64,000 nt of DNA from Streptomyces sp. NBC_01549 (GTDB lineage: Bacteria > Actinomycetota > Actinomycetes > Streptomycetales > Streptomycetaceae). The translations under genes were made by a program, and so were the position numbers. Where the stretch lies: positions 2,346,952 through 2,410,951 of the forward strand of contig NZ_JAPEPW010000002.1 of NCBI RefSeq assembly GCF_026339955.1, read 5' to 3'. This document shows, in pieces, positions 1-7,811 of the stretch. Numbering within the stretch: position 1 is the first letter of the stretch; the number at the start of each line of letters is the position of its first letter. Under the pieces are notes generated by a model, which did no database searches, was not told where the DNA came from, and worked only from the letters and a program-made list of their open reading frames with translations.

Positions 1-942
1 ACCGAACTGCGCTCCGGGCACTGCGGGCGGGCGCTCGACCTGGCCCGGGAGAGCCTGCGGCTGGCCCGCGACACGGGGATCGGCGAGGCGGCCACCGCCA
101 TGTTCACCTCGCTCGCCGAGGCCGCGGGCGGCGATGTCGACCGGGCGCTGGCGCTGGCCCGGGAGGCCGTGGACCGCGCCGAGGAGGACGGCGACCTGGT
201 CTATCTCTCGCGTGCCCTGGGCGCCCTCGGGCACGCCCAACTGGTGGCGGGGGACTCGCTCGCGGTGGTGCAGTCCCTGCGCCGGGTACGGGAGCTGGAG
301 GAGCGGCTCGGGGTCACGGACCCGGCCCGGGGGCGCTGGCACGGCGACCTCGCCGAGGCCCTGGTGCGGATCGGTGAGCCGGTCGAGGCGCAGGACGTCA
401 TCGACGCCACGCGGGCGCGGGCGCTGCGGCTCGGGCGGGAGAGCGTGCTCGCCGTGCTCGACCGGGCGGAGGCGCTGGTGCGGGCCGCGCGCGGCGAACA
501 GGGGCCCGCGATACGTCAGCTGACGGCCGCTCAGGACCGGCTGGGCAAGCTGGGCTACGGCCTGGAGGAGGCCCGGGCCGCGTACGCCCTCGCGGGGCTG
601 CGTACCCACCGGCCGGGGCCGACCTCCTACGACGAGGCGACTCGGCTGTTCCGCCGCTGCCGGGCGCTGCCGTGGCTGCGGCAGGTGGAGTCCGCGAGCG
701 CGACCGGTCCGGCGGCGACGGCCACGACGCCGTTGGCCCCCGCCGCGCTCGACAGCCTCGCCGCGACGGAGCGTCAGGTCGCGGCGCTGGTCATGGAGGG
801 CGCCACCAATCGGGAGATCGCCGCGCGGCTGTTCATCAGCGTGAAGACCGTCGAGGCGACGCTCACGCGGGTGTACCGGAAGCTGGGGATTCGCTCGCGG
901 GTGGACATCGTTCGGCTGGCTGCGGGGCGCCGGAGCGGGTGA
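1..942 (+). CDS. LuxR-family transcriptional regulator, C-terminal part (5' end outside window)
   Basis: The frame is open from base 1, so the gene begins before the window; the first in-window ATG (100) is not taken as the start. The visible part is an Ala/Leu/Arg-rich, TPR-like helical region typical of large LuxR (LAL-type) regulators. It ends in a LuxR helix-turn-helix over about the last 65 residues, with TERQVAALV, GATNREIAARLFISVKTVE and YRKLGIRSR. The N-terminal ATPase domain expected in a LAL protein would lie outside, so that subclass is an inference. The DNA-binding assignment is firm; the regulated genes cannot be told. Confidence 0.85.
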   Translation, partial: TELRSGHCGRALDLARESLRLARDTGIGEAATAMFTSLAEAAGGDVDRALALAREAVDRAEEDGDLVYLSRALGALGHAQLVAGDSLAVVQSLRRVRELEERLGVTDPARGRWHGDLAEALVRIGEPVEAQDVIDATRARALRLGRESVLAVLDRAEALVRAARGEQGPAIRQLTAAQDRLGKLGYGLEEARAAYALAGLRTHRPGPTSYDEATRLFRRCRALPWLRQVESASATGPAATATTPLAPAALDSLAATERQVAALVMEGATNREIAARLFISVKTVEATLTRVYRKLGIRSRVDIVRLAAGRRSG

Positions 943-973
943 ATTTCGGTGCGGACACGGGGGGACGACGGGT

Positions 974-997
974 CCCGCGCCCCTGAAGAGGCGCGGG
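974..997. terminator. Hairpin after the LuxR gene
   Basis: CCCGCGCC (974-981) pairs with GGCGCGGG (990-997) around an 8-nt loop, 31 nt after the LuxR stop. This is the common GC-rich actinobacterial terminator form without a U-tract. Confidence 0.5.
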
Positions 998-1045
998 GAA
1001 CCGCGCGACCAGTCCACGCTCACCCGCAGCCGAAGGTTCGGCGGC

Positions 1046-1122
1046 TAGGACCTGTCCGGCCGATCACGGCGGAGACGAGGTGCCGCTGCTTCCCTCCACC
1101 GTGATCGGCCGGACAGGTCCTA
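1046..1122. repeat. 77-bp element with perfect 22-bp inverted ends (MITE-like or bidirectional terminator)
   Basis: The 22 bases at 1046-1067 (starting TAGGACCTGTCCGGCC) are exactly the reverse complement of 1101-1122. The 33-bp centre has no coding potential. The outer bases are TA on both sides, as for a TA-targeting IS630/IS5-type miniature element. It could equally fold as a long hairpin terminator between the LuxR and protease genes. Confidence 0.6.
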
Positions 1123-1315
1123 AACCCCGCGTACGTCGAGCAAGGGTTTTCCCTCCCGCAACTCGCCTAGGGGCTTCCCCTCTTGGATGCCGAACGTTCC
1201 GCCTTCTAGCGTGAGCGTCGTGCCGCTCGCTCGGGCATACGGCGTCAGCCCACAGTCGCCGTGCCTCACCCCCCACACCCGCGCGTCCCCCCACCGGCAA
1301 CTTCTGAGGAGATCC

Positions 1316-2107
1316 ATGTTCGGGCTCAATCGCGCCAAGAAGACCGCCGCCCTCTGTACGGCGACCGCTGCCGCCGCCGCGACCGCTCTCCTGTGTGCAC
1401 CCGGCGCCGTCGCCGCCCCCCAGCCGATCGTCGGCGGCACGACGACCACCACCACCGCGTACCCGTTCATGATGCAGATCACCGACGCCTCGCAGAGCCA
1501 GTTCTGCGGTGGCACCCTGGTCGCGGCCAACAAGGTCGTCACCGCTGCCCACTGCATGGTCGGCGAGACCACGAGCAGCGTCCGCGTCGTCGGCGGCAGA
1601 ACGTACCTCAACGGCACGAACGGCACCGTCAGCAAGGTCAGCAAGATCTGGATCAACCCCGACTACACCGACGCCACCAACGGCGACGACGTGGCCGTAC
1701 TGACTCTGTCGACGTCGATGTCGTACACCCCGGCGTCGTACGTCGCCTCCACGGACACCGGCGTGTACGCGACGGGCGCCACCGCCCGCATCATCGGCTG
1801 GGGCACCACCTCGGAGAACGGCAGCTCCTCCAACCAGCTGCGCACCGCGACCGTCCCGATCGTGTCCAACACCAGCTGCGCCGGCTCCTACGGTTCCGAA
1901 TTCGTCGCCAACGACATGGTCTGCGCCGGATACACCTCCGGCGGCGTCGACACCTGCCAGGGCGACAGCGGCGGCCCGCTGCTCATCGGCGGCGTCCTGG
2001 CGGGCATCACGTCCTGGGGCGAGGGCTGCGCGGAGGCCGGCCACCCGGGTGTCTACACCCGCCTGACGACCTTCTCGAACCTGGTGAAGACGCAGATCAA
2101 CTCGTAA
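1316..2107 (+). CDS. Secreted trypsin-like serine protease (S1 family)
   Basis: An extracellular chymotrypsin-fold protease of 263 aa, close in layout to Streptomyces griseus trypsin. The ATG at 1316 has a good RBS (GAGGAG) and gives a Sec signal peptide (KK, then an Ala-rich core ending AVAA). An activation junction, APQPIVGGTT, follows. The triad is visible: His in TAAHC, Asp in GDDVAVL, Ser in CQGDSGGP. The Asp just before CQGDSGG (VDTCQGD) fits a trypsin-type S1 pocket that cleaves after Lys/Arg. Six Cys can form the usual three disulfides. It is a single gene followed by a strong hairpin. The longer upstream frame lacks a signal peptide, so it was not used. Confidence 0.95.
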   Translation: MFGLNRAKKTAALCTATAAAAATALLCAPGAVAAPQPIVGGTTTTTTAYPFMMQITDASQSQFCGGTLVAANKVVTAAHCMVGETTSSVRVVGGRTYLNGTNGTVSKVSKIWINPDYTDATNGDDVAVLTLSTSMSYTPASYVASTDTGVYATGATARIIGWGTTSENGSSSNQLRTATVPIVSNTSCAGSYGSEFVANDMVCAGYTSGGVDTCQGDSGGPLLIGGVLAGITSWGEGCAEAGHPGVYTRLTTFSNLVKTQINS

Positions 2108-2196
2108 TCATCGTTCACCGGACTCCAGTGACTGTTCGTCAGCCACCGGCGTCGCGAGCTCCCTCGGTCTCCTGAGCATCCCTCAGGTGAAAGCCA

Positions 2197-2237
2197 GGGG
2201 GCGTTGCGAGCCTCCACGAGCGGCCCGCAACGCCCCC
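2197..2237. terminator. Terminator of the trypsin gene
   Basis: GGGGGCGTTGCG (2197-2208) pairs perfectly with CGCAACGCCCCC (2226-2237), loop 17 nt, 90 bp after the protease stop. Confidence 0.7.
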
Positions 2238-2395
2238 TATCCATTTCCTCCCCCGTTCTTCCCCCTTACTTGTCGGCGGTCAGCTTCCCCACACTGCCCC
2301 AACTGCCCGCCGGCACCTCGTGGACGAGTTGCCGCCGTTCCGTGTCGGGACCGTAGGCCCCCTGTTTGAATGGCGACCGTTGGGGGGTGATGGAC

Positions 2396-3043
2396 ATGGT
2401 GTCCACAGACCGGTTCCTGGCCTTCGCCGCGATGTCGCTGCTGGTGATCGTGGTTCCTGGGCCGAGTGTGCTCTTCGTGATCGGGCGGGCGCTCGCGCAC
2501 GGTCGGCGCACGGCGGTGATGACGGCGCTCGGCAATGTCGTCGGCTCGTATCTGCTGGTGGCCGCCGTCGCGTTCGGGATCGGCTCGCTGGTCGAGCGTT
2601 CGCTGACCGTCTTCCTGGTGGTGAAGCTGGCGGGTGCCGCGTATCTGGTCCTGCTGGGGGTGCGGGCGTTCCGGCACCGCAAGGAGATGAAGGCCTCGGC
2701 GCTGCGGCAGGCCCCGGAGACCGCGGCGCGCGGCGATCTGCGGACCGTCCTGGACGGCGCCCTCGTGGGCCTCACCAACCCCAAGGGTCTGGTCTTCTTC
2801 GCGGCCGTGCTGCCGCAGTTCGTGGACCACTCGGCGGGGCGGGTCCCCGCGCAGATGCTGACGCTGGGTCTGATCCCGATCTCCATCGGGCTGGTCACCG
2901 ACACGTTGTGGGGGCTGACGGCGTCCGCGGCCCGCTCCTGGTTCGCCAGCTCGGACCGTCGGCTGTCGCTGATCGGGGGTGCGGGCGGCTGCACCCTGAT
3001 CGGGCTCGGGGTGACGGTGGCGGTGACGGGTCGCGCAGACTGA
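2396..3043 (+). CDS. LysE/RhtB-family amino-acid exporter
   Basis: A membrane translocator of 215 aa, the normal length of the LysE/RhtB family. Motifs: PGPSVLFVIGRALAHGRR near the N-terminus and LTNPKGLVFF in the middle, both LysE signatures. About six hydrophobic segments are seen. The ATG at 2396 was chosen because the G-run at 2382-2387 sits 8 nt upstream; ATG 2390 or TTG 2366 would add a few residues. The family exports amino acids or similar small molecules; the substrate cannot be read. Confidence 0.9.
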   Translation: MVSTDRFLAFAAMSLLVIVVPGPSVLFVIGRALAHGRRTAVMTALGNVVGSYLLVAAVAFGIGSLVERSLTVFLVVKLAGAAYLVLLGVRAFRHRKEMKASALRQAPETAARGDLRTVLDGALVGLTNPKGLVFFAAVLPQFVDHSAGRVPAQMLTLGLIPISIGLVTDTLWGLTASAARSWFASSDRRLSLIGGAGGCTLIGLGVTVAVTGRAD

Positions 3044-3061
3044 GTCCTGCGGTGACGTGAC

Positions 3062-4234
3062 TTACGCGGCCACGGTCCCGAAGCGGATGTCGTACGACGT
3101 CGACGTCCCGGACACCGTCCGGAGCAGCCTCTCGGCCTCCTCCATCACCTCGTCCCGCTGGGCCTTCGTGAGCCGACCGAAGGTCTCGATGGTGAGCACC
3201 TCCCCCTCCTGCCGCCACAGGCCTGCCAGGAATCCGTCGACGAGCAGCGTGCAGTACGCCTGATTGCCCGCCCAGGTACGCCCCTTGAGGTCGGCGGGCA
3301 CCACTCGGGAGCGGTCGGCGTGCGAGAGGAGCAGGTTGTCGAACTCCGGCAGGAAGCGGGGTGGGGCCGGGATGTCGGCGTCGGGGCGGGGCGCGTCGGG
3401 CAGGTCGAAGAGCTCGACACCGTTCGCGTCGCGGAAGGTGAGAAGCCGCGGTCGGAGGCGTTCGAAGGCCTCGCGCAGCCGGGTCAGCCCCGCCCAGGTC
3501 TGCATGTCCTTGACGGAGGCGGGCCCGAAGGCGGCGAGGTAGCGCAGCACGGCCGCGTCGGGGCCGGGGGACGGCTCGGTGGGCCGGCCCAGCCAGTGTT
3601 CGGCGGTGGTGAGCGCGACCTGGCCGCTTCGGCCCCACAGGCCGCGCGGGGTGACCTGCACGAGCGGCAGCCGGCAGCGGGCGGCGACCGAGAGCGCGAA
3701 CGGGTCGGCGTCCGGCCAGTGGACGAGCAGTTCCTCGCGCAGCTGCTTCATCGTGCGCGGCTCGGCCTCCACCAGCTCCCTGCTGATCGCGGCGAGCCGG
3801 TCGAGGTCGACCCCCGCGAGCCCCTTGCGGAAGTGGTTCAACTCCCGGTCGCGGGCTCCCTGCACCAGCGGTCGCAGGGTGAGGGCGTCGTCGGCGGTGT
3901 GGGTGTGGATGGTGGAGCGCAGGGTCACGATGCGGACAACGGCCCTGTCCTCCATGGCCGTCGACAGCTCCTCGGGCCGAAAGCCCTCCAGCCGGGCGGC
4001 GAGAGCGTAGTACGGCGGCTTCACGTTCTGCGCCTGAAGACCTACGAGGTGCCGGACGGCGTCCGTGGCACTGCGACCGGCGGACCGGCGCAGGAGGAGC
4101 TGACGGGCGAGGGTCGCGCGGTTGAGGGCGCGGGGGTCGAGCACGGGTGCGAGTGCCGGTACCGGTCCCGGTGCGGGTGCAGGTCCGGGAGCGGGTGCGG
4201 CGGGGTGGCCGCCGCCGCTCGTCTTCGTCGTCAT
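3062..4234 (-). CDS. Winged-helix protein of the HTH_42/AlkZ-like DNA glycosylase family
   Basis: A 390-aa protein with the domain layout of AlkZ/YcaQ proteins (three winged-helix units). The N-terminal part carries RQLLLRRSAGRSATDAV and the VGLQAQN segment, matching the Q-x-Q catalytic motif of AlkZ interstrand-crosslink glycosylases rather than the Q-x-D of YcaQ. The WAGNQ and LTIETFGRLT blocks near the C-terminus also fit. The ATG at 4234 is preferred over the longer frame from 4294, which overlaps the corA promoter region; the first 35 residues are Pro/Ala-rich. The DNA-repair role is by homology. It is transcribed away from corA. Confidence 0.75.
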   Translation of the reverse strand: MTTKTSGGGHPAAPAPGPAPAPGPVPALAPVLDPRALNRATLARQLLLRRSAGRSATDAVRHLVGLQAQNVKPPYYALAARLEGFRPEELSTAMEDRAVVRIVTLRSTIHTHTADDALTLRPLVQGARDRELNHFRKGLAGVDLDRLAAISRELVEAEPRTMKQLREELLVHWPDADPFALSVAARCRLPLVQVTPRGLWGRSGQVALTTAEHWLGRPTEPSPGPDAAVLRYLAAFGPASVKDMQTWAGLTRLREAFERLRPRLLTFRDANGVELFDLPDAPRPDADIPAPPRFLPEFDNLLLSHADRSRVVPADLKGRTWAGNQAYCTLLVDGFLAGLWRQEGEVLTIETFGRLTKAQRDEVMEEAERLLRTVSGTSTSYDIRFGTVAA

Positions 4235-4400
4235 GGTGTGCACGCTAACGAGCCATGCGGACACCTTCCGTCCGCGATCCACGGAACTCTCCACGCGGAC
4301 GCCCGCCCGGGCGGTACGCCCTCTTCCGCCCGCGACATTTGACCCGTATATCCTTCTCCGTGATCACAGCGACGTACCCGCGACATGGGAGGCAGCCGCA

Positions 4401-5561
4401 ATGTCCGAGCGACGCCCCCGTCCGGCCGCCAGAAACGGCAGGAAGTCCGTCTGGCGGCGCGCTCTGAACGCACCGGCCGCGACCGGCCCGACGCCTCCGG
4501 CGCCGCGCGCCGACCCGCCGGAGCCGGAACCCGCCGACGCCGACAGCGTCGTACAGGCGGCCCTGTACCGCGACGGGGTACGGGTCTCGACCCCCGCCTC
4601 CCTCGCCGACACCTTCCGAGAGCTGCGCGACCAGCCGTCCGGCATGGCATGGATCGGCCTGGCCCGTCCCACGGAGGCCGAACTCCTCTCCCTTGCCGCC
4701 GAGTTCGACCTGCATCCGCTCGCCGTCGAGGACGCGATGGAGGCACACCAGCGTCCGAAGCTGGAGCGCTACGGCGACACACTCTTCGTCGTCCTGCGCG
4801 CCGCGCGCTATCTGGACGCGCCGGAGGAGGTCGACTTCGGCGAGCTGCACGTGTTCGTGGGCCCCGACTTCGTGATCACCGTCAGGCACGGCGCGGCGCC
4901 GGACCTGTCGGCGGTGCGTCGCCGCATGGAGGACTCCCCGGAGCTGCTGAAGCTGGGCCCCGAAGCCGTCCTCTACGCGATCCTCGACTCGGTCGTCGAC
5001 GGCTACGTCCCCGTCGTCTCCGGCGTCCAGAACGACATCGACGAGATCGAGACCGAGGTCTTCCGCGGCGACCCCGAGGTGTCCCGCCGCATCTACGAAC
5101 TCTCCCGAGAAATGGTCGAGTTCCAGCGTGCGACCCGCCCCTTGGTGGGCATGCTGCACGCCCTGATGGCGGGTTTCGCCAAGTACGGCACCGACGAGGA
5201 ACTCCAGCGCTACCTCCGCGACGTCGCCGACCACGTCACCCACACCAGCGAACGCGTCGACGGCTTCCGCCAGGCCCTCACCGACATCCTCACCGTCAAC
5301 GCCACCCTCGTCACCCAGCAACAGAACGCCGAGATGCGAGCGCTGGCGGAGGCGGGCTTCGAACAGAACGAGGAGATCAAGAAGATCTCTTCCTGGGCGG
5401 CCATTCTGTTCGCTCCGACGCTGGTCGGAACGATCTACGGAATGAACTTCCGGGAGATGCCGGAGTTGCACTGGGTGCTCGGATACCCCTTCGCTATCGT
5501 CCTGATGGCAGTCGTATGCACCAGTTTGTACTTCATCTTCAAGCGGAAGGACTGGCTCTGA
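4401..5561 (+). CDS. corA: CorA-family magnesium/cobalt transporter
   Basis: A 386-aa inner-membrane divalent cation channel. It has a long cytosolic N-terminal domain and two C-terminal membrane helices, with the family signature GMN (in IYGMNFREMPE) just after the first helix, and a basic FKRKDWL tail. The helical funnel region (EIETEVFRGDPEVSRRIY to TVNATLV) is intact. ATG 4401 follows GGGAGGC at 8 nt. The first ~55 residues are a low-complexity Pro/Ala extension, common in Streptomyces CorA. It ends at the boundary of the integrative-element relic. Confidence 0.95.
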   Translation: MSERRPRPAARNGRKSVWRRALNAPAATGPTPPAPRADPPEPEPADADSVVQAALYRDGVRVSTPASLADTFRELRDQPSGMAWIGLARPTEAELLSLAAEFDLHPLAVEDAMEAHQRPKLERYGDTLFVVLRAARYLDAPEEVDFGELHVFVGPDFVITVRHGAAPDLSAVRRRMEDSPELLKLGPEAVLYAILDSVVDGYVPVVSGVQNDIDEIETEVFRGDPEVSRRIYELSREMVEFQRATRPLVGMLHALMAGFAKYGTDEELQRYLRDVADHVTHTSERVDGFRQALTDILTVNATLVTQQQNAEMRALAEAGFEQNEEIKKISSWAAILFAPTLVGTIYGMNFREMPELHWVLGYPFAIVLMAVVCTSLYFIFKRKDWL

Positions 5562-5638
5562 GTAACCGGTCGACGGGGGCCTGCGCCAGGGCCTCGCGGG
5601 AGCCGAGGCAGTCGCCAAAAGGCCCGTCCAAGGCCGCT

Positions 5639-5660
5639 GGGGAGAATCTGGGGAGAATGA
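5639..5660. repeat. Short direct repeat in front of the integrase 3' end
   Basis: GGGGAGAAT occurs twice in tandem (CTGGGGAGAATCTGGGGAGAAT). It lies between corA and the integrase gene, where an attachment site or arm-type binding sites would be expected. No second att copy was recognised. Confidence 0.3.
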
Positions 5661-5786
5661 GATGTGCTCCGCGTCGGCCGGTTCTCCCCGCCGCGGGCCA
5701 ACGGTCTTGCTGAACCTTGGGGCGTCAGCACCGACGGCGGACGCCGAACATCACGGAGGGTAACCGCGCTTCCGGACCGGAACGCC

Positions 5787-5820
5787 GAAGAGGGGCGCAG
5801 CAAGTGCTGCGCCCCTCTTC
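5787..5820. terminator. Bidirectional hairpin between corA and the integrase gene
   Basis: GAAGAGGGGCGCAGCA (5787-5802) and its exact complement (5805-5820) form a 16-bp stem with a tiny loop. It is placed between two convergent genes and would serve both. Confidence 0.7.
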
Positions 5821-5846
5821 TGGCAGGCGTCCAAATAGTGTGCCCA

Positions 5847-7082
5847 CTACCCGGCCTGGATGGCCCGGGCGCTTCGGTTGAGGAGTGCGTCGATGGCACC
5901 GCGCCCCTTCCCGCCGGCCTCGGGCATGAAGTGGGCGTAGAAGTCGAGGGTGATGGTGGGGGTCGAGTGGCCAAGCCACCGAGCGAGCGTGACCACGGAC
6001 TCGCCTGCTTCCAGGATGACCGAAGCGTAGGTGTGCCGCAGCACGTGGAAGCCGTCCTTGCGAGACGCCGTCCAGCGTTCCCCCGCATTCCGCACCGGGA
6101 TGACGCCGGCCGCGGCCAGAGCGGGCTTCCACACCTCGACATTGAAGATGTTCGCCCGGATGGCGTTGCCGTACGTCGTGGTGAGAATGAGCGGGAACTT
6201 CTTCCTCTCCCGGTCACCCTCCGGACCGCCCCAGGGCAGCTCCACCTCGACGGCAGGGTACTCAAGGAGATACTCGGCCAGCGCCGAGGCAACCGAGGGA
6301 GGCATGTCGACGACGCGCGTCTTGCCGCCCTTCGGCAGTGTGAAGTACAAGCGCCCATGCAGGAGCTGCACCTGCCGGCGGATACGCAGCGCCCCTCGGG
6401 CGAAGTCGACATCCTCAGGTGACAACCCGAAGACCTCCCCCTGCCGCAGCCCACAGCCCAGCGCGACCACCGCAGCGATGCGGTAACGCGGGCCGATCGC
6501 GTCCCGAACCCGCAACGCTGTCTCCAACGGCCAGGCTTCCCGCTGGTCCTCCGGCGCCTTCGGCCAGCGCACCGACTTGGCCCGCATCGGATTACGCACG
6601 AGCCGCTTGTCATCGATAGCCGTCTCGAAGATGTTCGAGAGCGACGTGAGGATCTGCCGTGCGTAGCGCGGCGCGCATTCGCCCTCCAGCGCGGCGATAT
6701 ACCCCCGCAAGACCGCCGGCGTGATGTCGCGCAGGGGAACCGTGCCAAGATGCGGCCGGATGTGCAGGCGGACCCGCTCGTCGATGCGCTTGACCGTACC
6801 TGGCGCGCCACGGACTCCCGTCTGCCAGAAGCGTGTCACGTAGTCGTCCAGCGTGATCGATCCGTCGCGCGGGTCGACGAACTCACCCCGTTCGCTGTCA
6901 GTACCGGCCCTGCGTAGCCACGCCTTGGCGTCTTCGAGCACATCGAACGACTTGTCCCGCACCCCGGGGATACCAGCGACCCGGTATCGGGAGCCCTTGC
7001 CGTAGCGGGCCGTGCGTGCCCGCTTGCCGGTGGCAGGGTCTTTCTTCTTCGTGAGCCAGCGGTCTTCGATGTAGCCGGCCAA
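5847..7082 (-). CDS. Tyrosine-recombinase integrase
   Basis: A 411-aa site-specific recombinase of the phage/actinomycete integrative-element type. It has an N-terminal arm-binding segment (RTARYGKGSRYRV), a SAM-like core-binding domain (about 75-170) and a C-terminal catalytic domain. Catalytic residues: Arg in CGLRQGEVFGL, His-x-x-Arg in FHVLRHTYASV, His in LARWLGHS, Tyr in TLDFYAHFM. It looks intact. It lies directly next to the excisionase-like gene, the usual int/xis pair of a pSAM2-like element or prophage. No attP/attB could be proven. Confidence 0.95.
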   Translation of the reverse strand: MAGYIEDRWLTKKKDPATGKRARTARYGKGSRYRVAGIPGVRDKSFDVLEDAKAWLRRAGTDSERGEFVDPRDGSITLDDYVTRFWQTGVRGAPGTVKRIDERVRLHIRPHLGTVPLRDITPAVLRGYIAALEGECAPRYARQILTSLSNIFETAIDDKRLVRNPMRAKSVRWPKAPEDQREAWPLETALRVRDAIGPRYRIAAVVALGCGLRQGEVFGLSPEDVDFARGALRIRRQVQLLHGRLYFTLPKGGKTRVVDMPPSVASALAEYLLEYPAVEVELPWGGPEGDRERKKFPLILTTTYGNAIRANIFNVEVWKPALAAAGVIPVRNAGERWTASRKDGFHVLRHTYASVILEAGESVVTLARWLGHSTPTITLDFYAHFMPEAGGKGRGAIDALLNRSARAIQAG

Positions 7083-7126
7083 GCGGCTCCTTCCAGTAGG
7101 TGATAGGGAGGTGGGGCAGACGCCCC

Positions 7127-7417
7127 TCAGGCGCTCGCGTCGTAGTCCGAGCGCATCCGTGGTGCTGTGTTGAGCGGGCTCAGGGACGTGTTGGAGCGCG
7201 AATCAGCCTGTTCCTGTTCGCGAACCCAGGCGTCGAGGGCTTCCACCCGGTACATGACGCGGCCGCGGGGACCCATGCGGAAGCTCGGCGGTCCTTGCCG
7301 GCGATGGCGCCAGACATAGAGGGTGTGGGGCGAGAGGCCGAGATACTCGGCGGCGTCTCGCACGGTCAGGAAGGCAGTGCGTGTGGCGGCGGGGACGGGC
7401 AAGGATCGCGCAGACAT
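7127..7417 (-). CDS. Excisionase-type small helix-turn-helix protein
   Basis: A 96-aa MerR-like DNA-binding protein (HTH_17/AlpA class). TVRDAAEYLGLSPHTLYVWRHR is followed by PPSFRMGPRGRVMYRVEALDAWV, the excisionase wing. ATG 7417 follows GGAAG at 8 nt; the longer frame to 7483 adds a Pro-rich lead without an RBS. It is 44 bp from the integrase start on the same strand, so it likely acts as Xis. The C-terminal ~20 residues are Ser-rich and unconserved. Confidence 0.8.
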   Translation of the reverse strand: MSARSLPVPAATRTAFLTVRDAAEYLGLSPHTLYVWRHRRQGPPSFRMGPRGRVMYRVEALDAWVREQEQADSRSNTSLSPLNTAPRMRSDYDASA

Positions 7418-7807
7418 CGGCGGTCTTCCGTGAAGTGGGAACGGGAACGGGCTGGGGTGGATGGGGCGCGGCTCTGCGCCCACCCCTTGCTTGCAGGGAG
7501 CCCGGAGGAGGTAGTCCGAACGAGTCGTAGGCGGGCCCCGCGCTACGAGCTGAGTGCAGCGCCCGTCGGCTCACTCAGCAGGCCAGGAAGGTCCGACGGC
7601 GGGGGATGCCATATCGGAACGAAAAGGGCAGGGGGTATCGCGCATCGGCACATCCGGTACGGGTTCCTAGCGAAAGGGCGCGCAGGGCGACGGGGCAGAA
7701 TCAGCAGCCCTGGTTCTCCGCCATCTTGGCGGGGGCATCGCTGTCTTTCAGCGAGCAGGTGCTGTGTGTCAGGACAGCAGTAGCCAATAGCCGCGCATTT
7801 CCTCCTC
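7418..7807. other. Intergenic stretch between xis and IS701-A
   Basis: No coding frame with recognisable content. It probably held the promoter and next gene of the integrative element before the IS insertion. Confidence 0.4.
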
Positions 7808-7811
7808 GTAC

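Noticed and set aside
3320..4342. A 340-codon frame antisense to the AlkZ-like gene
   Set aside because: Gly/Glu/Arg-rich compositional frame without family features.
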